A stretch of 32,500 nt of DNA from Glandiceps talaboti (Eukaryota; Hemichordata; Enteropneusta; Spengelidae): the NCBI RefSeq assembly GCF_964340395.1, contig NC_135557.1, positions 10,510,460-10,542,959 on the forward strand, given 5' to 3'. The notes beneath the pieces are model-generated. The model saw nothing but the letters and a program-made list of their open reading frames with translations, did not search any database and had not been told where the DNA came from. The position numbers were made by a program, and so were the translations under genes. Each line of letters begins with the position of its first letter. The stretch's first letter is position 1. This document shows, piece after piece, positions 1 to 9,521 of this stretch.

Positions 1-110
1 AGGAATCTGTTTGGACAGTCCTATAGGAATGATCAGTCCTATAGGAATCCTATAGGAATATTATAGGTCTTAATATAGGAATCCTATAAGAATACTATAG
101 ACCATTTCCG
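1..110. repeat. short degenerate repeats of CCTATAGGAAT
   Basis: Several copies of an 11-bp near-palindromic motif, CCTATAGGAAT and close variants, lie irregularly spaced. No coding potential is seen. It may be the end of a simple or foldback repeat that starts outside the window. Confidence 0.6.
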
Positions 111-129
111 TAAGGGAACAAACCACAGA

Positions 130-500
130 GACTATATCACAGTACGAATTGAATGATACACTATGTTGCAAAGTTAGCTTGTTGCTCGTCACGAACGTTG
201 CCCTGGCTGATCTTCTGAAGGGCAGTTTCGTGATGATTGTTGCAGTGGCCGATGCTAACTACTGTAACATCTACGTGACCCATGCCAGACAGTGGGGAAC
301 CAGCGACTACTGCATTGTTGCAGGCACATTCTCTACGGTGGCAACCATGATGTCAACTTTTGCATTGACTGTACTATGTGATATTCGTTCAGTGTGCACT
401 TGCCATCATTATTTCCGTTACATGACACTTGCCTGATGCCCTTCAGTTCAAAGTGCGTTCCGGCCTTGGCTTGGAGTATAAGTGTCCTAACTGTAACACT
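130..500 (+). pseudogene. LGR/relaxin-receptor-like GPCR fragment (TM2 to TM4), decayed
   Basis: The frame at 149-436 has no ATG start (its first codon is TTG). It reads like transmembrane helices 2-3 of a rhodopsin-family receptor of the leucine-rich-repeat GPCR type: an N-x-A-L-A-D TM2 motif, a THARQW stretch in the first extracellular loop, and the conserved Cys before TM3 (DYCIVAG). At the end of TM3 the E/D-R-Y/W motif is disrupted (CDIRSV), and the frame stops at 434-436. TM4-like sequence (FKVRSGL, then SVLTVTL) goes on in other frames to about 500, where LINE sequence begins. No start, signal or ligand-binding leucine-rich repeats are present. The family assignment is by eye. I read it as a pseudogene or an isolated dead exon. 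Confidence 0.6.
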
Positions 501-1072
501 TAATTTCGAAATGAATATGAAAGGTTGTTGAGGGCCTTAGTTGGACAAAACAGTGACATCATCTGTTGATAATAGGACGGTTGCCTCCTTCCAGGCATCT
601 GGAAACATCCCATTTTGAAGGAAGTATAGTTTGTCAGCGACATACAGATGCTAATAGGTAGCAAGGCATTGACACATTCTTTAAGAAAGTATTTAAGTAT
701 TCTTGGAATATGGCCACTGTTTTGATGGTGCTTCCATTATGTATGTTTTTCATGTCATCAGGTGTTAACGATTTAAACACGTCTACCCTAGATAAATCGT
801 CCTGTAAGTCTTATATGATAGTCAACCCATGATAGTTTGGGCCTTGTTGTCAACCACTTTGTAGTCACAGAGCTAAGTTTCTCCAGGAGTTTACAGAGAT
901 TATAGGTGGAGACCAATCTTTCTAGATGGTTGTTGAATATATATAGTCCAGTTTGCATAGTGGTGAACGTGATGTCTCATTTCTGAAAGGCTGCTCTGAC
1001 GACATTCTTTACTGTTTGAGAGTTGCAGACCTTTCTTCAATGTGTCATATTCGTCATATTATCAAGCCCGAA
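500..1072 (-). mobile_element. LINE (non-LTR retrotransposon) remnant, linker and RT part
   Basis: Read on the minus strand, about 990-820 resembles the linker between endonuclease and reverse transcriptase of CR1/L2-like LINEs (L-E-K-L, TKWLTTRPKLSW, where the family has RPKLPWY). At about 610-560 it gives the RT entry motif GMFPDAWKEATVL. Frames are broken throughout. The RT part matches a second copy at 22040-22240. It is cut at 1072/1073 by the LTR element and resumes at 15199, so these are two halves of one older insertion. Confidence 0.75.
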
Positions 1073-1076
1073 GTAG
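1073..1076. repeat. target site duplication GTAG of the Ty3/gypsy element (left copy)
   Basis: GTAG precedes the TG of the left LTR and recurs at 15195-15198 just after the CA of the right LTR. A 4-bp duplication is usual for Ty3/gypsy integrases. Removing the element and one copy rejoins the LINE reading. Confidence 0.85.
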
Positions 1077-1777
1077 TGCTACAGACTTGTCTTTGGTGTT
1101 GATAGTTATTGACCAAATTCAAGTTGTAACTTTAGACGCACACAGTCAATCTGAGAGGTACCAGAATCTCAGGACACGTATTCAGGGGATAAACTCACAA
1201 GCACACAGAGTATTACTTTTGGTGAAGTAGGTGTATGCTTAAACCGACAATACGAGAGCTTTGGATTCGTTTTCCTTCACTTACGGCAGTTCAAACTAGA
1301 TAGAAACAATAGTTCCCCGTAGTATTCCTACTACGACGCAGATCAGTCACCGTAAGTTAAAGACGTGTTGCTCTCCTCGCTGCCCCACAAGATCTCTCCG
1401 TGTAAAGTAGCTTATTAGCATACACCCAACATTCTCATTTTATTCAAATCTAAATCTTCATTCCGTAATACAAATATGGTTAGTAAATAACATGTTTACA
1501 GTAAACTTCAATTCTTTTCCTTATATAGGAAGTGTTTATGAACTACAGTTAATTTAATTCAGAGATAATCTATTTTGAAAATACTCTTTTCTACTAAGGC
1601 TGAATTCATTAAAAGTTGTGATTTATCACTTGTAGTGACACTTGCAACATTCACTTAATTACAAGTAATAACATGGCCTAGCTCGTATTACTATCTCATT
1701 AATCAATTAGACCTCACACGGTCGGGTAACCTAGATACAATTACTGTGTTTATAATACAGTTATATACTTTGTAACA
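1077..1777 (-). repeat. 3' LTR of the Ty3/gypsy element (left side)
   Basis: 701 bp, TG to CA, nearly identical to 14494-15194. On the minus strand it has a TATATAA box at 1527-1521 and AATAAA at 1443-1438, about 80 bp downstream, giving a plausible U3-R arrangement. The apparent ORF at 1042-1230 lies across the LTR edge and is not a gene. Confidence 0.93.
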
Positions 1778-1797
1778 CCACCCCCTAGTCCATAGTG
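1778..1797 (-). other. polypurine tract of the Ty3/gypsy element
   Basis: On the minus strand the sequence ACTAGGGGGTGG directly abuts the TG of the 3' LTR, the expected place for the plus-strand DNA primer. Confidence 0.8.
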
Positions 1798-2014
1798 TTT
1801 TGTCCCCAAAACAATTAAGCAATTGAAATTGAAAAGAATAATAAAAGAGTAATAAAAGGTATAGAAATGTTAATAATTTGAGTAAAATTCAAAATTCAAA
1901 GATATTCTGTGTAAGGTAAAATGTAATCAAAGAATAGAAAATTGGTAATAATTAATTTTTGTTTTGTTTTGTTTTTTTGTTGTTTTTGGTTGTTGGAGTT
2001 AAAATGTTAAAATG
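1798..2014 (-). other. 3' noncoding region of the Ty3/gypsy element, distal part
   Basis: AT-rich sequence without an ORF between the purine tract and the left end of the nested element. It continues at 7540-8105 on the other side of the insert. Confidence 0.7.
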
Positions 2015-2127
2015 GTGACCATTTGAGGAAGTGAGAATGGAGCGCCCTCAAAGGGTTTAATTAGTTAGTTATTGAACTTTGACCTTGTTCATCACTTTGG
2101 TTGCCAGTCAAGTTAGCCAGTCATCTT
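2015..2127 (+). repeat. Ngaro-type split repeat A1
   Basis: 113 bp beginning GTGACCATTTGAGGAAG, identical to 7223-7335. It forms the left terminus of the element. Confidence 0.92.
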
Positions 2128-2287
2128 CATCGCAGCTTGGCCCAAAGTATCTAAAATAATCACGTAAATCATCCATTCCTGTTGTATCGGACCACGATTA
2201 TACACATATCTAATCTCTAGCAACACTTTAAGGACTGAGCGGCTTTTTGCCTTTCACCAGGATCGTGTGTTTTCTTCAGCCTTTACT

Positions 2288-4321
2288 ATGCTAAGTGTAG
2301 CAGCGAAGAAAAACAGTACCAAACCTCGTGGGAGACCGAGAACCAGAAAAACTTCCCCATCGACGGACATTCAAAACGATTCCCTATCTACAAGTATTGC
2401 ATCTGAAATCCTGTGTCAGTTTAGGTCATTGAGAGATGAGGTTAACAACTTACGGACAGTAATTTATCAAGGCGGGAACCCGTCTCCATCTTCTACCCGT
2501 AATGGCTCACAGGGGATTTCTGCTACAACTTTGCAACATTCGGGCGCGAACGGGCCAGTTCCGAATGTAAACATCGATCAGCTGAGGCAAATGGCAGACG
2601 CAGACGTTCAGCTAAAACGTGACCTACGAGATGCCCAGCACACCTACGTTCCGGATTTCCTCAACCAAACCCAGGACTGCAGTTCCAGTGTTAAATTGGG
2701 TAAGTCTCAGCGTTTCCTTACTAGGAAAGACGACGCCACCATCAAGGTTTCCTGGCCTCACATGACAGCCCAACCACGTCCATTCGGAGCCGGCAAGGAA
2801 ATAACTTATGACTCAATGACAATGAACGAATTCGTGGAAGGTTTTACATCAATTCTGTTGTCGAATGTATTATCTGATACTGAAAAGACAATGCGTTTAC
2901 AACACCTGAACATGCTCATGAGATTTGCATCAGTCTACCCATGGGATGCTGTTTTAAAGTTTCATGGTGCATTTCTGCAAGATATCGAATGTGGTCGCCG
3001 ATGCTGGGATAGTGATGGTCATGACCTCAAAGAACTGTATTTGTACCCACGTGCAGCCGAGATCAAGCAGGCCAAGCCAACGAAGTTCAAATCGACCAGT
3101 GTTAGTGACTCAACACAGTTTTGCTGGGCGTACAACCAGGAAAGTGGATGCAACGACAATATAAACTGCAAGTACAAGCATATCTGCAGTGCCTGTTACA
3201 AGTACCGGAAGACGACGGTAGAACATTCCAGAGTTAAATGTCCTCACAATGACCCGAAGTTCAGAGCGGAGACATCCAGAAACTTTGGAAAGAGAAGTCA
3301 GGTTAGAAATAGGAACTTTCCATCACATTATAATAATACTCGATTAAACTATACAAGTCAGAACAGTTCTTCCGTGGTCAATTTTGTTCATGAGGGTACT
3401 CAAACATTACCGTTGAAATGTATACATAATTTAGGGAGGAATGGTTTCTCCTCACAAGCAACCAATGCATGTACATTAAGTAATGTTGATACTGAGATAA
3501 ACCCTTACGAGAGTAAGTGTAATTTACATAATGATTCTCTTAGTTCTGAAGTGGTAGATGACAGGGACAAGTCAGTATATCCACACTGTTTCACTGAGAA
3601 TAATAATTTGACATTACCACAAGAACCCAGTATAGATATTATCAATGACAATCAAACAGTGTCAGATATTCATCCATCTAGTTCCAAGTTTCCAGAAACA
3701 GAGATTGTTACACCCCTGAGAATTACCCATAATGATAATTTATCCTCCACCATAGTCACAGATAGTTGTCCAGTTTCTAAGTCTATTAATACAGTCTCCA
3801 TCAAGGACAATAGTCAACATAGGCATATGAATCAACATTCAATAGATCCAAATGCATCGCATATGTCACTCAATGATCTGTCACCTACTTTGGATAATAG
3901 TACAACAAAGTTATCTACACAGCAGTGCACAGCCACTGCTCAATCACTTACAGTGCATTCTGACAATGGTGTTTTTCCTAATACTTTATCCACTAAGAAT
4001 GGTACATGCTGTGACTACGCGGTTCCATTACCTAAACCAGTACAACACTTTGAACCAGGTTCCAACCAGGACTTCACAACCTCTCATAATACTTTATCGC
4101 AAGTTTGTACAGTACCTGCTATTGCAAACAATTTAATCGCTACTACTGATGAGGGTTACATCTCTGACACTACACTGAATCCAGAGGCTGATATTTTTCA
4201 CCCCATTAGCACTAGTTTCACCACAGCTGGGTGGCCCCTACATTGTCTCCTACAGCAGACATATTTATCACTGATCACGTCAAGGTCTACAATTCTTCAT
4301 TATCTAACTATGAGGGCTTAA
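2288..4321 (+). CDS. Ngaro-type ORF1, Gag-like protein with CCCH zinc finger
   Basis: About 677 aa from the first in-frame ATG at 2288; the frame is open upstream to at least 2267 but only with a GTG. The N-terminus is basic (KPRGRPRTRK), which could bind nucleic acid. A weakly helical stretch (about residues 35-60) comes before a central region. A CCCH finger, C-x8-C-x5-C-x3-H, lies at about residues 279-298 (ATG numbering), followed by further Cys (CSAC) and a later C/H. Such a finger after the capsid-like part is usual in DIRS/Ngaro ORF1 proteins and presumably binds element RNA. The C-terminal 300 residues are Ser/Thr/Asn-rich and low in complexity. The end overlaps ORF2 by about 110 nt. 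No protease motif is seen. Confidence 0.8.
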   Translation: MLSVAAKKNSTKPRGRPRTRKTSPSTDIQNDSLSTSIASEILCQFRSLRDEVNNLRTVIYQGGNPSPSSTRNGSQGISATTLQHSGANGPVPNVNIDQLRQMADADVQLKRDLRDAQHTYVPDFLNQTQDCSSSVKLGKSQRFLTRKDDATIKVSWPHMTAQPRPFGAGKEITYDSMTMNEFVEGFTSILLSNVLSDTEKTMRLQHLNMLMRFASVYPWDAVLKFHGAFLQDIECGRRCWDSDGHDLKELYLYPRAAEIKQAKPTKFKSTSVSDSTQFCWAYNQESGCNDNINCKYKHICSACYKYRKTTVEHSRVKCPHNDPKFRAETSRNFGKRSQVRNRNFPSHYNNTRLNYTSQNSSSVVNFVHEGTQTLPLKCIHNLGRNGFSSQATNACTLSNVDTEINPYESKCNLHNDSLSSEVVDDRDKSVYPHCFTENNNLTLPQEPSIDIINDNQTVSDIHPSSSKFPETEIVTPLRITHNDNLSSTIVTDSCPVSKSINTVSIKDNSQHRHMNQHSIDPNASHMSLNDLSPTLDNSTTKLSTQQCTATAQSLTVHSDNGVFPNTLSTKNGTCCDYAVPLPKPVQHFEPGSNQDFTTSHNTLSQVCTVPAIANNLIATTDEGYISDTTLNPEADIFHPISTSFTTAGWPLHCLLQQTYLSLITSRSTILHYLTMRA

Positions 4322-5925
4322 AAATCCCGGTTCAATCAAACTTATACATCCCCATTTGGAGAGCCAAACTGCAGTTTTACGATGACAAACAAGTATGTGA
4401 TTTCCTTGAGTATGGGTGGCCACTGAATTACTCCTTAGAATCCCATCCAAGTTCGGTGTTTACTAATCATCAATCAGCGTATACTTACTCAGATCATGTT
4501 GACAGGTACATCTATAAGGAGGTGTCACTGGGTGGTACAGTGGGCCCTTTCAGTCAGAACCCCTTTGATAAGGGAATCATGCTTTCACCACTTCAAACGG
4601 TGGAAAAGAAAAACTCCCTAGATAGACGAGTTGTCGTTGACCTGAGTTTCCCCCTAGGTCAGTCAGTGAACGATGGTATACCTACTGATAACTATTTGGA
4701 TGGCCCTTTCTCACTGTCGTACCCTACTGTGGATAACCTCACTAATCTCATCAGAGAGAAAGGCCCAGGATGTTTTTTGTATAAAAGGGATTTAAGACGG
4801 GCTTACCGTCAAATTCCGGTTGATCCACATGATTACTTTTTACTTGGATATAGCTGGAAGGACATGATCTTTTTTGATACCAAATTGCCATTCGGGTTGA
4901 GAATGGCTTCTATTGCTTGTCAGCGCACTACCAATGCAGTGAGATATATTTTTGAACAAGAGGGCGGTAGGTGTGTTAACTATTTGGATGACATTGGTGG
5001 GGTCGAGTCTCCTGACAAAGCCGAGCAGTCTTTTCAGCAGTTAGGGAAATTATTACAAGAACTTGGGTTGGAGGAATCACCGGAAAAAGCATGTCCCCCA
5101 GCTCCTGTCATGACATTCCTAGGTCGCCAGTTCAATACTATAGATATGACAATCAGAATCCCTGATGATAAACTTACAGAAATAAAACAATATCTACCCG
5201 AGTGGATGTCTCGTAAACGGGCCACCAAGAGAGACCTCCAGTCATTGATTGGCAGACTTGCCTTCTTATCTGGCTGTGTCCGGCCAGGCAGAGTATTTGT
5301 TTCTAGGCTTTTGGATACTTTACGCAAGTTACGCCGGAATCACCACCGTTTCCATGTTAACAAGGACATGAAGAAGGACATACAATGGTGGATATCCTTT
5401 TTGGACCAGTTTAATGGTGTTTCCATGATACCTACTGAGTATTGGTGTTCGGCAGATGAATTGCTTACCACTGACGCATGTCTTACTGGTGCCGGTGGTA
5501 CATTTATGAATGAGTACTTTCACTGTCCTTTTCCTCCAGCTGTTATTAAACAGAATTATCACATCAGCTGCCTTGAAATCATGGCTGTTATGGTTGCTTG
5601 CAAACTCTGGGCGAACAAACTTAGCGGCCACCAAATACTCATCCAGTGTGACAATGAAGCCACAGTGCATGTTCTTAATGCTGGTCGTACAAGGGACCCT
5701 GTCATGCTAGATTGTGTCAGGGAGGTGTGGTTTGTTGCAGCAAAATACCAATTTCATATCAAGGCCATCCATATCGCTGGTTGTAACAACAGAAAAGCTG
5801 ACATTCTGAGTCGTTGGGACAGTGATGATAATAGTTACCACAAATTTACCACTGCAGTTGGGGGTACACACATGACAGAGAGACCTGTTGATGGCACTCT
5901 CTTCAAATTCACTCATACCTGGTAA
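4210..5925 (+). CDS. Ngaro-type ORF2, reverse transcriptase and RNase H
   Basis: The frame is open from 4210 (after TAG at 4207-4209) to 5925 and has no ATG near its start. The first possible initiator is a GTG at 4231, and the first Met lies well inside the RT, so translation likely comes by a -1 shift (or reinitiation) from ORF1, which it overlaps. Numbered from 4231, the RT fingers begin around residue 120 (RRVVVDLSFP), the YLDD catalytic motif is Y251-D254, and the thumb follows. RNase H carries D415 (TTDACLTGAGG), E449 and D474 (QCDNEAT), with a C-terminal NRKADILSRW that supplies the last acidic residue. It copies element RNA into DNA. No disabling change is seen. Confidence 0.92.
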
Positions 5926-6946
5926 TTCCTTTTCCCTCTCCACAGGATCAGAAGCCACCTTACCAGGACTAGCAGCACTTCAAAGGAAGTTGACGTTTAC
6001 CATGTCTGCAGCTTACGCACAAGGCACCTTGAGGAATTTTCGTTCCCAATGGAAGACCTATTTCCTGTTTTGTCTATTCTACGGTTTGAAGCCGGTTCCA
6101 GCTTCACCCACAGTGTTATCATTGTTCATTCAATTTTTATCAGAGACAACAAAGAACATTGGTACTTTGAGAAATTACCTGAATGCCATTCGCATTTTAC
6201 ATGAACTGAACGGTTTTGATGGCCAAGTCATTCATCACTTATTCCTACATATGACGTTACAAGGCGTTTCACATCTCTACCCTCAAGTTCCCAAACAAAA
6301 GTTAGCCATCACTCCAGACATCCTACTTACCCTTCATGGTTACTTAGATCTTTCTAGACCCTTAGATCTCACATTATGGGCAGCATTTCTTACTGCCTTC
6401 CACTTGTTTTTACGTAAGTCAAATTTGGTTCCCCCAACCAAGGCCAAGTTTGACCCAACCAAACACCTGGCACGTCGTAATTTCAAATTTACCGACTTAG
6501 GGGTTATCATTGCCTTAACTTGGTCAAAAACAAATCAGAATCGTACTTCAGTTCATTCTGTTCCAATTTTACAAATGCCTAATTCCCCCCTTTGCCTAGT
6601 CACTGCCCTCAGGGACATGTTTCAGTCTATTCCAGCACCCTTGACAGCACCAGCATTTGTATACCCCAGTACCAGGGGTTTAGTCACACTCACTCATAGC
6701 TCATTCACAGCAAAACTGCGCTCCCTCCTTGATTCAGCCGGGTTCAATTCTAAGTCATACTCGGGTCATAGTTTTCGTAGGGGAGGCGCCACAGCAGCCT
6801 TTTCTGCTCATGTCCCTGGTGAGTTAGTTCGTTCCCATGGGGATTGGAAGTCCCAAGCCTACCTACTTTACCTACAAATTCCATTCTCCAAAAAATTAGA
6901 AGTTTCAGGGCGTATCAACAACTATCTATGCTCATTCACTAATTAA
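5891..6946 (+). CDS. Ngaro-type ORF3, tyrosine recombinase
   Basis: 351 aa from ATG 5891, overlapping the end of ORF2 by 35 nt in another frame. An N-terminal SAM-like DNA-binding part (about residues 20-120: TLRNFRSQW, TLRNYLNAI) precedes the catalytic domain. The catalytic set is complete: R175 (LFLRKSNL), H293 and R296 (HSFRRGGAT), H316 with W319 (HGDW), and a nucleophile tyrosine in AYLLY (Y324 or Y327). The enzyme would join the circular DNA copy into the target without making a target duplication, which matches the insertion seen here. The length is normal for DIRS-group recombinases, and no stop or frameshift is found. Confidence 0.93.
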   Translation: MALSSNSLIPGNSFSLSTGSEATLPGLAALQRKLTFTMSAAYAQGTLRNFRSQWKTYFLFCLFYGLKPVPASPTVLSLFIQFLSETTKNIGTLRNYLNAIRILHELNGFDGQVIHHLFLHMTLQGVSHLYPQVPKQKLAITPDILLTLHGYLDLSRPLDLTLWAAFLTAFHLFLRKSNLVPPTKAKFDPTKHLARRNFKFTDLGVIIALTWSKTNQNRTSVHSVPILQMPNSPLCLVTALRDMFQSIPAPLTAPAFVYPSTRGLVTLTHSSFTAKLRSLLDSAGFNSKSYSGHSFRRGGATAAFSAHVPGELVRSHGDWKSQAYLLYLQIPFSKKLEVSGRINNYLCSFTN

Positions 6947-7129
6947 TCACCACCAGCCCTTCAGCCTCTGTTTTCAGCCAGTGTATCCGTTTTACCTTTC
7001 ACAGCGTTTGGTGTTCTTCCCAAATACTCCAGTCATATTTAGTTCATTTCATATACTATTGGGCATTTGCATGTTGTTATACATTTTTCCAATTTGAAGG
7101 TACAACAGGGCTTGGCTGTCTTTCATCCT

Positions 7130-7222
7130 TGGCCCTTATTTTGCAGGTCACCATTAATAAAAGGGGTGTTCCTGCCTCAGACTGCCAATCCCTGGTGTGT
7201 GTTTCTTTTGGAGATAGTAATT
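7130..7222 (+). repeat. Ngaro-type split repeat B1
   Basis: 93 bp starting TGGCCCTTATTTTGCAGG, identical to 7447-7539. It joins A2 directly at 7222/7223, so B1-A2 presents the same junction that a circular intermediate would form from B2 and A1. Confidence 0.92.
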
Positions 7223-7335
7223 GTGACCATTTGAGGAAGTGAGAATGGAGCGCCCTCAAAGGGTTTAATTAGTTAGTTATTGAACTTTGACCTTGTTCAT
7301 CACTTTGGTTGCCAGTCAAGTTAGCCAGTCATCTT
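7223..7335 (+). repeat. Ngaro-type split repeat A2
   Basis: 113 bp identical to A1 (2015-2127), followed by a unique 111-bp spacer (7336-7446) rich in pyrimidines. Confidence 0.92.
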
Positions 7336-7446
7336 GATCGACCCTCCCATCCCTCCCCTTTTAGGCAGGGTTTGGGAGAAATATTTTTCCTGTTTGTGTA
7401 TTTTATATACCAATATAGTTTTGTTCTTGTTTCATTGTGTTCAGAG

Positions 7447-7539
7447 TGGCCCTTATTTTGCAGGTCACCATTAATAAAAGGGGTGTTCCTGCCTCAGACT
7501 GCCAATCCCTGGTGTGTGTTTCTTTTGGAGATAGTAATT
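7447..7539 (+). repeat. Ngaro-type split repeat B2
   Basis: 93 bp identical to B1. It is the right terminus of the element; Ty3/gypsy sequence resumes at 7540. Confidence 0.92.
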
Positions 7540-8105
7540 TTAAGTTAGTAAAAGTTCAAAGTCTCTGAAATTACTTAAATGTTAGAATGTTAATAAAAGT
7601 ATGTTAATAAAATTATTGAAATCACTTATGTCGACAGAAAATCACACGTCGGCATTGAAAGTTAAAATATACTTATCCAAAATCGTAAACACTCTTATCT
7701 AAATATCTTAAAATGGAAAAAGTGTCTTATATAAACGTAAAATACTTGTCTTCAACAAATTAAAATATCTCTTATCTAATCTTAACGCATTATCTTAATT
7801 ATTACTCAAAATGTCCATAGTTGAAATGTTTCTTCTTATCAGAAGTTCAAAATTGTCTCACAGTGTAGAGTTCAATATTATTTCAACAGTCATAGTTGAA
7901 ATGATCTCAACGTTCAGAGTTCAATGTTCTCATTTCAATAAGTAATAAAGTTCAAAAGTAATTATAAAAAAAAAACTCAATAAAATGTTACAAATTGACG
8001 TCAAAATTGAAATCATCATTATAAATAGGTACCATTAATAATAAATTCAAAGTCAGAAATCAAAATTGACTATAGTCAACCATCAAAATTCCAGTGACGC
8101 TACCT
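7540..8105 (-). other. 3' noncoding region of the Ty3/gypsy element, proximal part
   Basis: AT-rich, no ORF. On the minus strand short motifs such as TTGAACT and TTTCAAC recur many times with no fixed period. The role is unknown; it could hold RNA signals of the element or be plain low complexity. Confidence 0.6.
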
Positions 8106-9521
8106 TTATATTGTAAACCAAGTTAAACTCAAGGGGTCACACTGTGAATTAGCCTTATCATGTTTAACCGGAGTACGTAAGGTTTTATTACTAATTTTAG
8201 CGCTGGATTTACTAGCATCAACACTATGAGACCGTGTATCAGTCACGTCTGGTATGTCAATAGTCGCATTAGGTGCGTCCTTATTTTCATGAATGAAGGG
8301 GCCTTCTAAGGGGTTGTCATGAATCGTACAAACAGTCAAGGGTGTCATGTCCTTACTACTAGTACTATTGTTCATACTATCATTAGATTGAGTGGGTAGC
8401 ATCGGAATGCTAGACATCTCAACAGGACCCTCTTCATGATCTCTATTCTTACTTGTTAGTTTTCGCCAATATTGTCTAAATGTACGAAGGCAGTATTTGT
8501 AGGTGGCCATGAATATAAAACAGAGAGCAAAGATACACAGTGCTTCAATAATATATTTGATATAATCGGTGTTCTGTGTAGGTTCAAATGCTTGTGTAGG
8601 CGATGGGATCGTAGATTTAAACCAATAAATTTGCTGCGCATCAACTTTTCTAGTCATTAGGATTTGTAGTGTTATATTCAAATTTCTCAATTTCCACATC
8701 AGATAGATTGTTAGTGCTAAGTTAAAACATGACAATGCCAATGGTATCCAAGTCGGGGTTGAGAATAAGGTAAAACCCAGTGAACTATCACTAATTTTGA
8801 TATTTTCGTCTTTAAATTGATCCATTGGCGTGAGAAAAACTTTAGAATTTTCACGAAGCATAGTGGCCGCACGATTTAAATCGATTTTGATATTATTTTC
8901 CCTGCCCAAGGTTTGTTGCCACTCATTTTCCATAACTTTTATGTGGGGCAATTGAACAATCATGGGAGTTTCACTCAAAGTGGAAAATTTCAAATTCGGA
9001 AGGGTTGTGCTATACAAGGACATAAGGACTGGTACATTTAAAGTATGACTGTATACTACATTGTGATCCTGCTGGCAACTATTTGCCAATGTATCTATGA
9101 AATAGTGGTTTGAAAATAACAGACAACCACACGGTATTGTAATTATGCAAAAGTGACACTTGTCAATTTTTTGTACCATTGAGTCACTACAGGAGAGATG
9201 CCAGTCTGACGAAGAACCCTGTATTAATACTTGTGAATTTCGAAGTACTTTAGCTTTTGGAATACCGGTATGACGGACAATCATTTGAGGATTACACCAT
9301 TTCAAAATTTTTGAATGCTGATTCAATATTACTGCTCGAGCGCATGATGGTAAATCTGGTTTTAGAATCGTAGGTGGTTGACAAAATGGAATCGATAAAC
9401 CTTGACCCGTTTGAAATTCAGCTGTCGACATTTCTAGAAAATATTCCCCATTTCGCTGGGCTGCAAAGTAATCTGGCAAATCATTTAAGATAGTAACATA
9501 TCGTGCAAGGGCAGTTTTCAT
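8106..9521 (-). CDS. env-like ORF of the Ty3/gypsy element, probably truncated at the N-terminus
   Basis: 471 aa from ATG 9521-9519. The first 250 residues are cysteine-rich (a C-x2-C and a C-G-C cluster at about 122-132), as in an ectodomain. Two hydrophobic spans follow, at about residues 256-277 and 321-344. A long hydrophilic, Ser/Thr-rich, acidic and basic tail of about 120 residues ends it. The position after pol and the membrane spans fit an envelope-like third ORF. I cannot place it in a named envelope family. There is no signal peptide at the N-terminus, which begins as if inside a domain, and the pol end upstream is broken, so a deletion between them is likely. It need not make infectious particles. 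Confidence 0.65.
   Translation of the reverse strand: MKTALARYVTILNDLPDYFAAQRNGEYFLEMSTAEFQTGQGLSIPFCQPPTILKPDLPSCARAVILNQHSKILKWCNPQMIVRHTGIPKAKVLRNSQVLIQGSSSDWHLSCSDSMVQKIDKCHFCIITIPCGCLLFSNHYFIDTLANSCQQDHNVVYSHTLNVPVLMSLYSTTLPNLKFSTLSETPMIVQLPHIKVMENEWQQTLGRENNIKIDLNRAATMLRENSKVFLTPMDQFKDENIKISDSSLGFTLFSTPTWIPLALSCFNLALTIYLMWKLRNLNITLQILMTRKVDAQQIYWFKSTIPSPTQAFEPTQNTDYIKYIIEALCIFALCFIFMATYKYCLRTFRQYWRKLTSKNRDHEEGPVEMSSIPMLPTQSNDSMNNSTSSKDMTPLTVCTIHDNPLEGPFIHENKDAPNATIDIPDVTDTRSHSVDASKSSAKISNKTLRTPVKHDKANSQCDPLSLTWFTI

Larger units (their letters stand above)
2015..7539 (+). mobile_element. Ngaro-type tyrosine-recombinase retrotransposon
   Basis: A 5525-bp element with the split direct repeat layout A1 (2015-2127), ORFs, B1 (7130-7222), A2 (7223-7335), B2 (7447-7539). 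The A and B pairs are each identical by eye. It encodes a Gag-like CCCH protein, RT-RNase H and a tyrosine recombinase. There is no integrase, protease or LTR and no target duplication, as expected when a circular DNA is inserted by a tyrosine recombinase. Split direct repeats separate Ngaro/PAT types from DIRS1, which has inverted termini, and no methyltransferase ORF is seen. Identical repeats and three open ORFs suggest a young, possibly competent copy. It sits in the 3' noncoding part of the Ty3/gypsy element. Confidence 0.93.

Noticed and set aside
2267-2287. GTG-initiated start for ORF1
   Set aside because: A eukaryotic ATG lies seven codons later, at 2288.
2015-7539. Classification as DIRS1-like
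   Set aside because: Termini are split direct repeats, not inverted repeats with an internal complementary region, and no methyltransferase is present.
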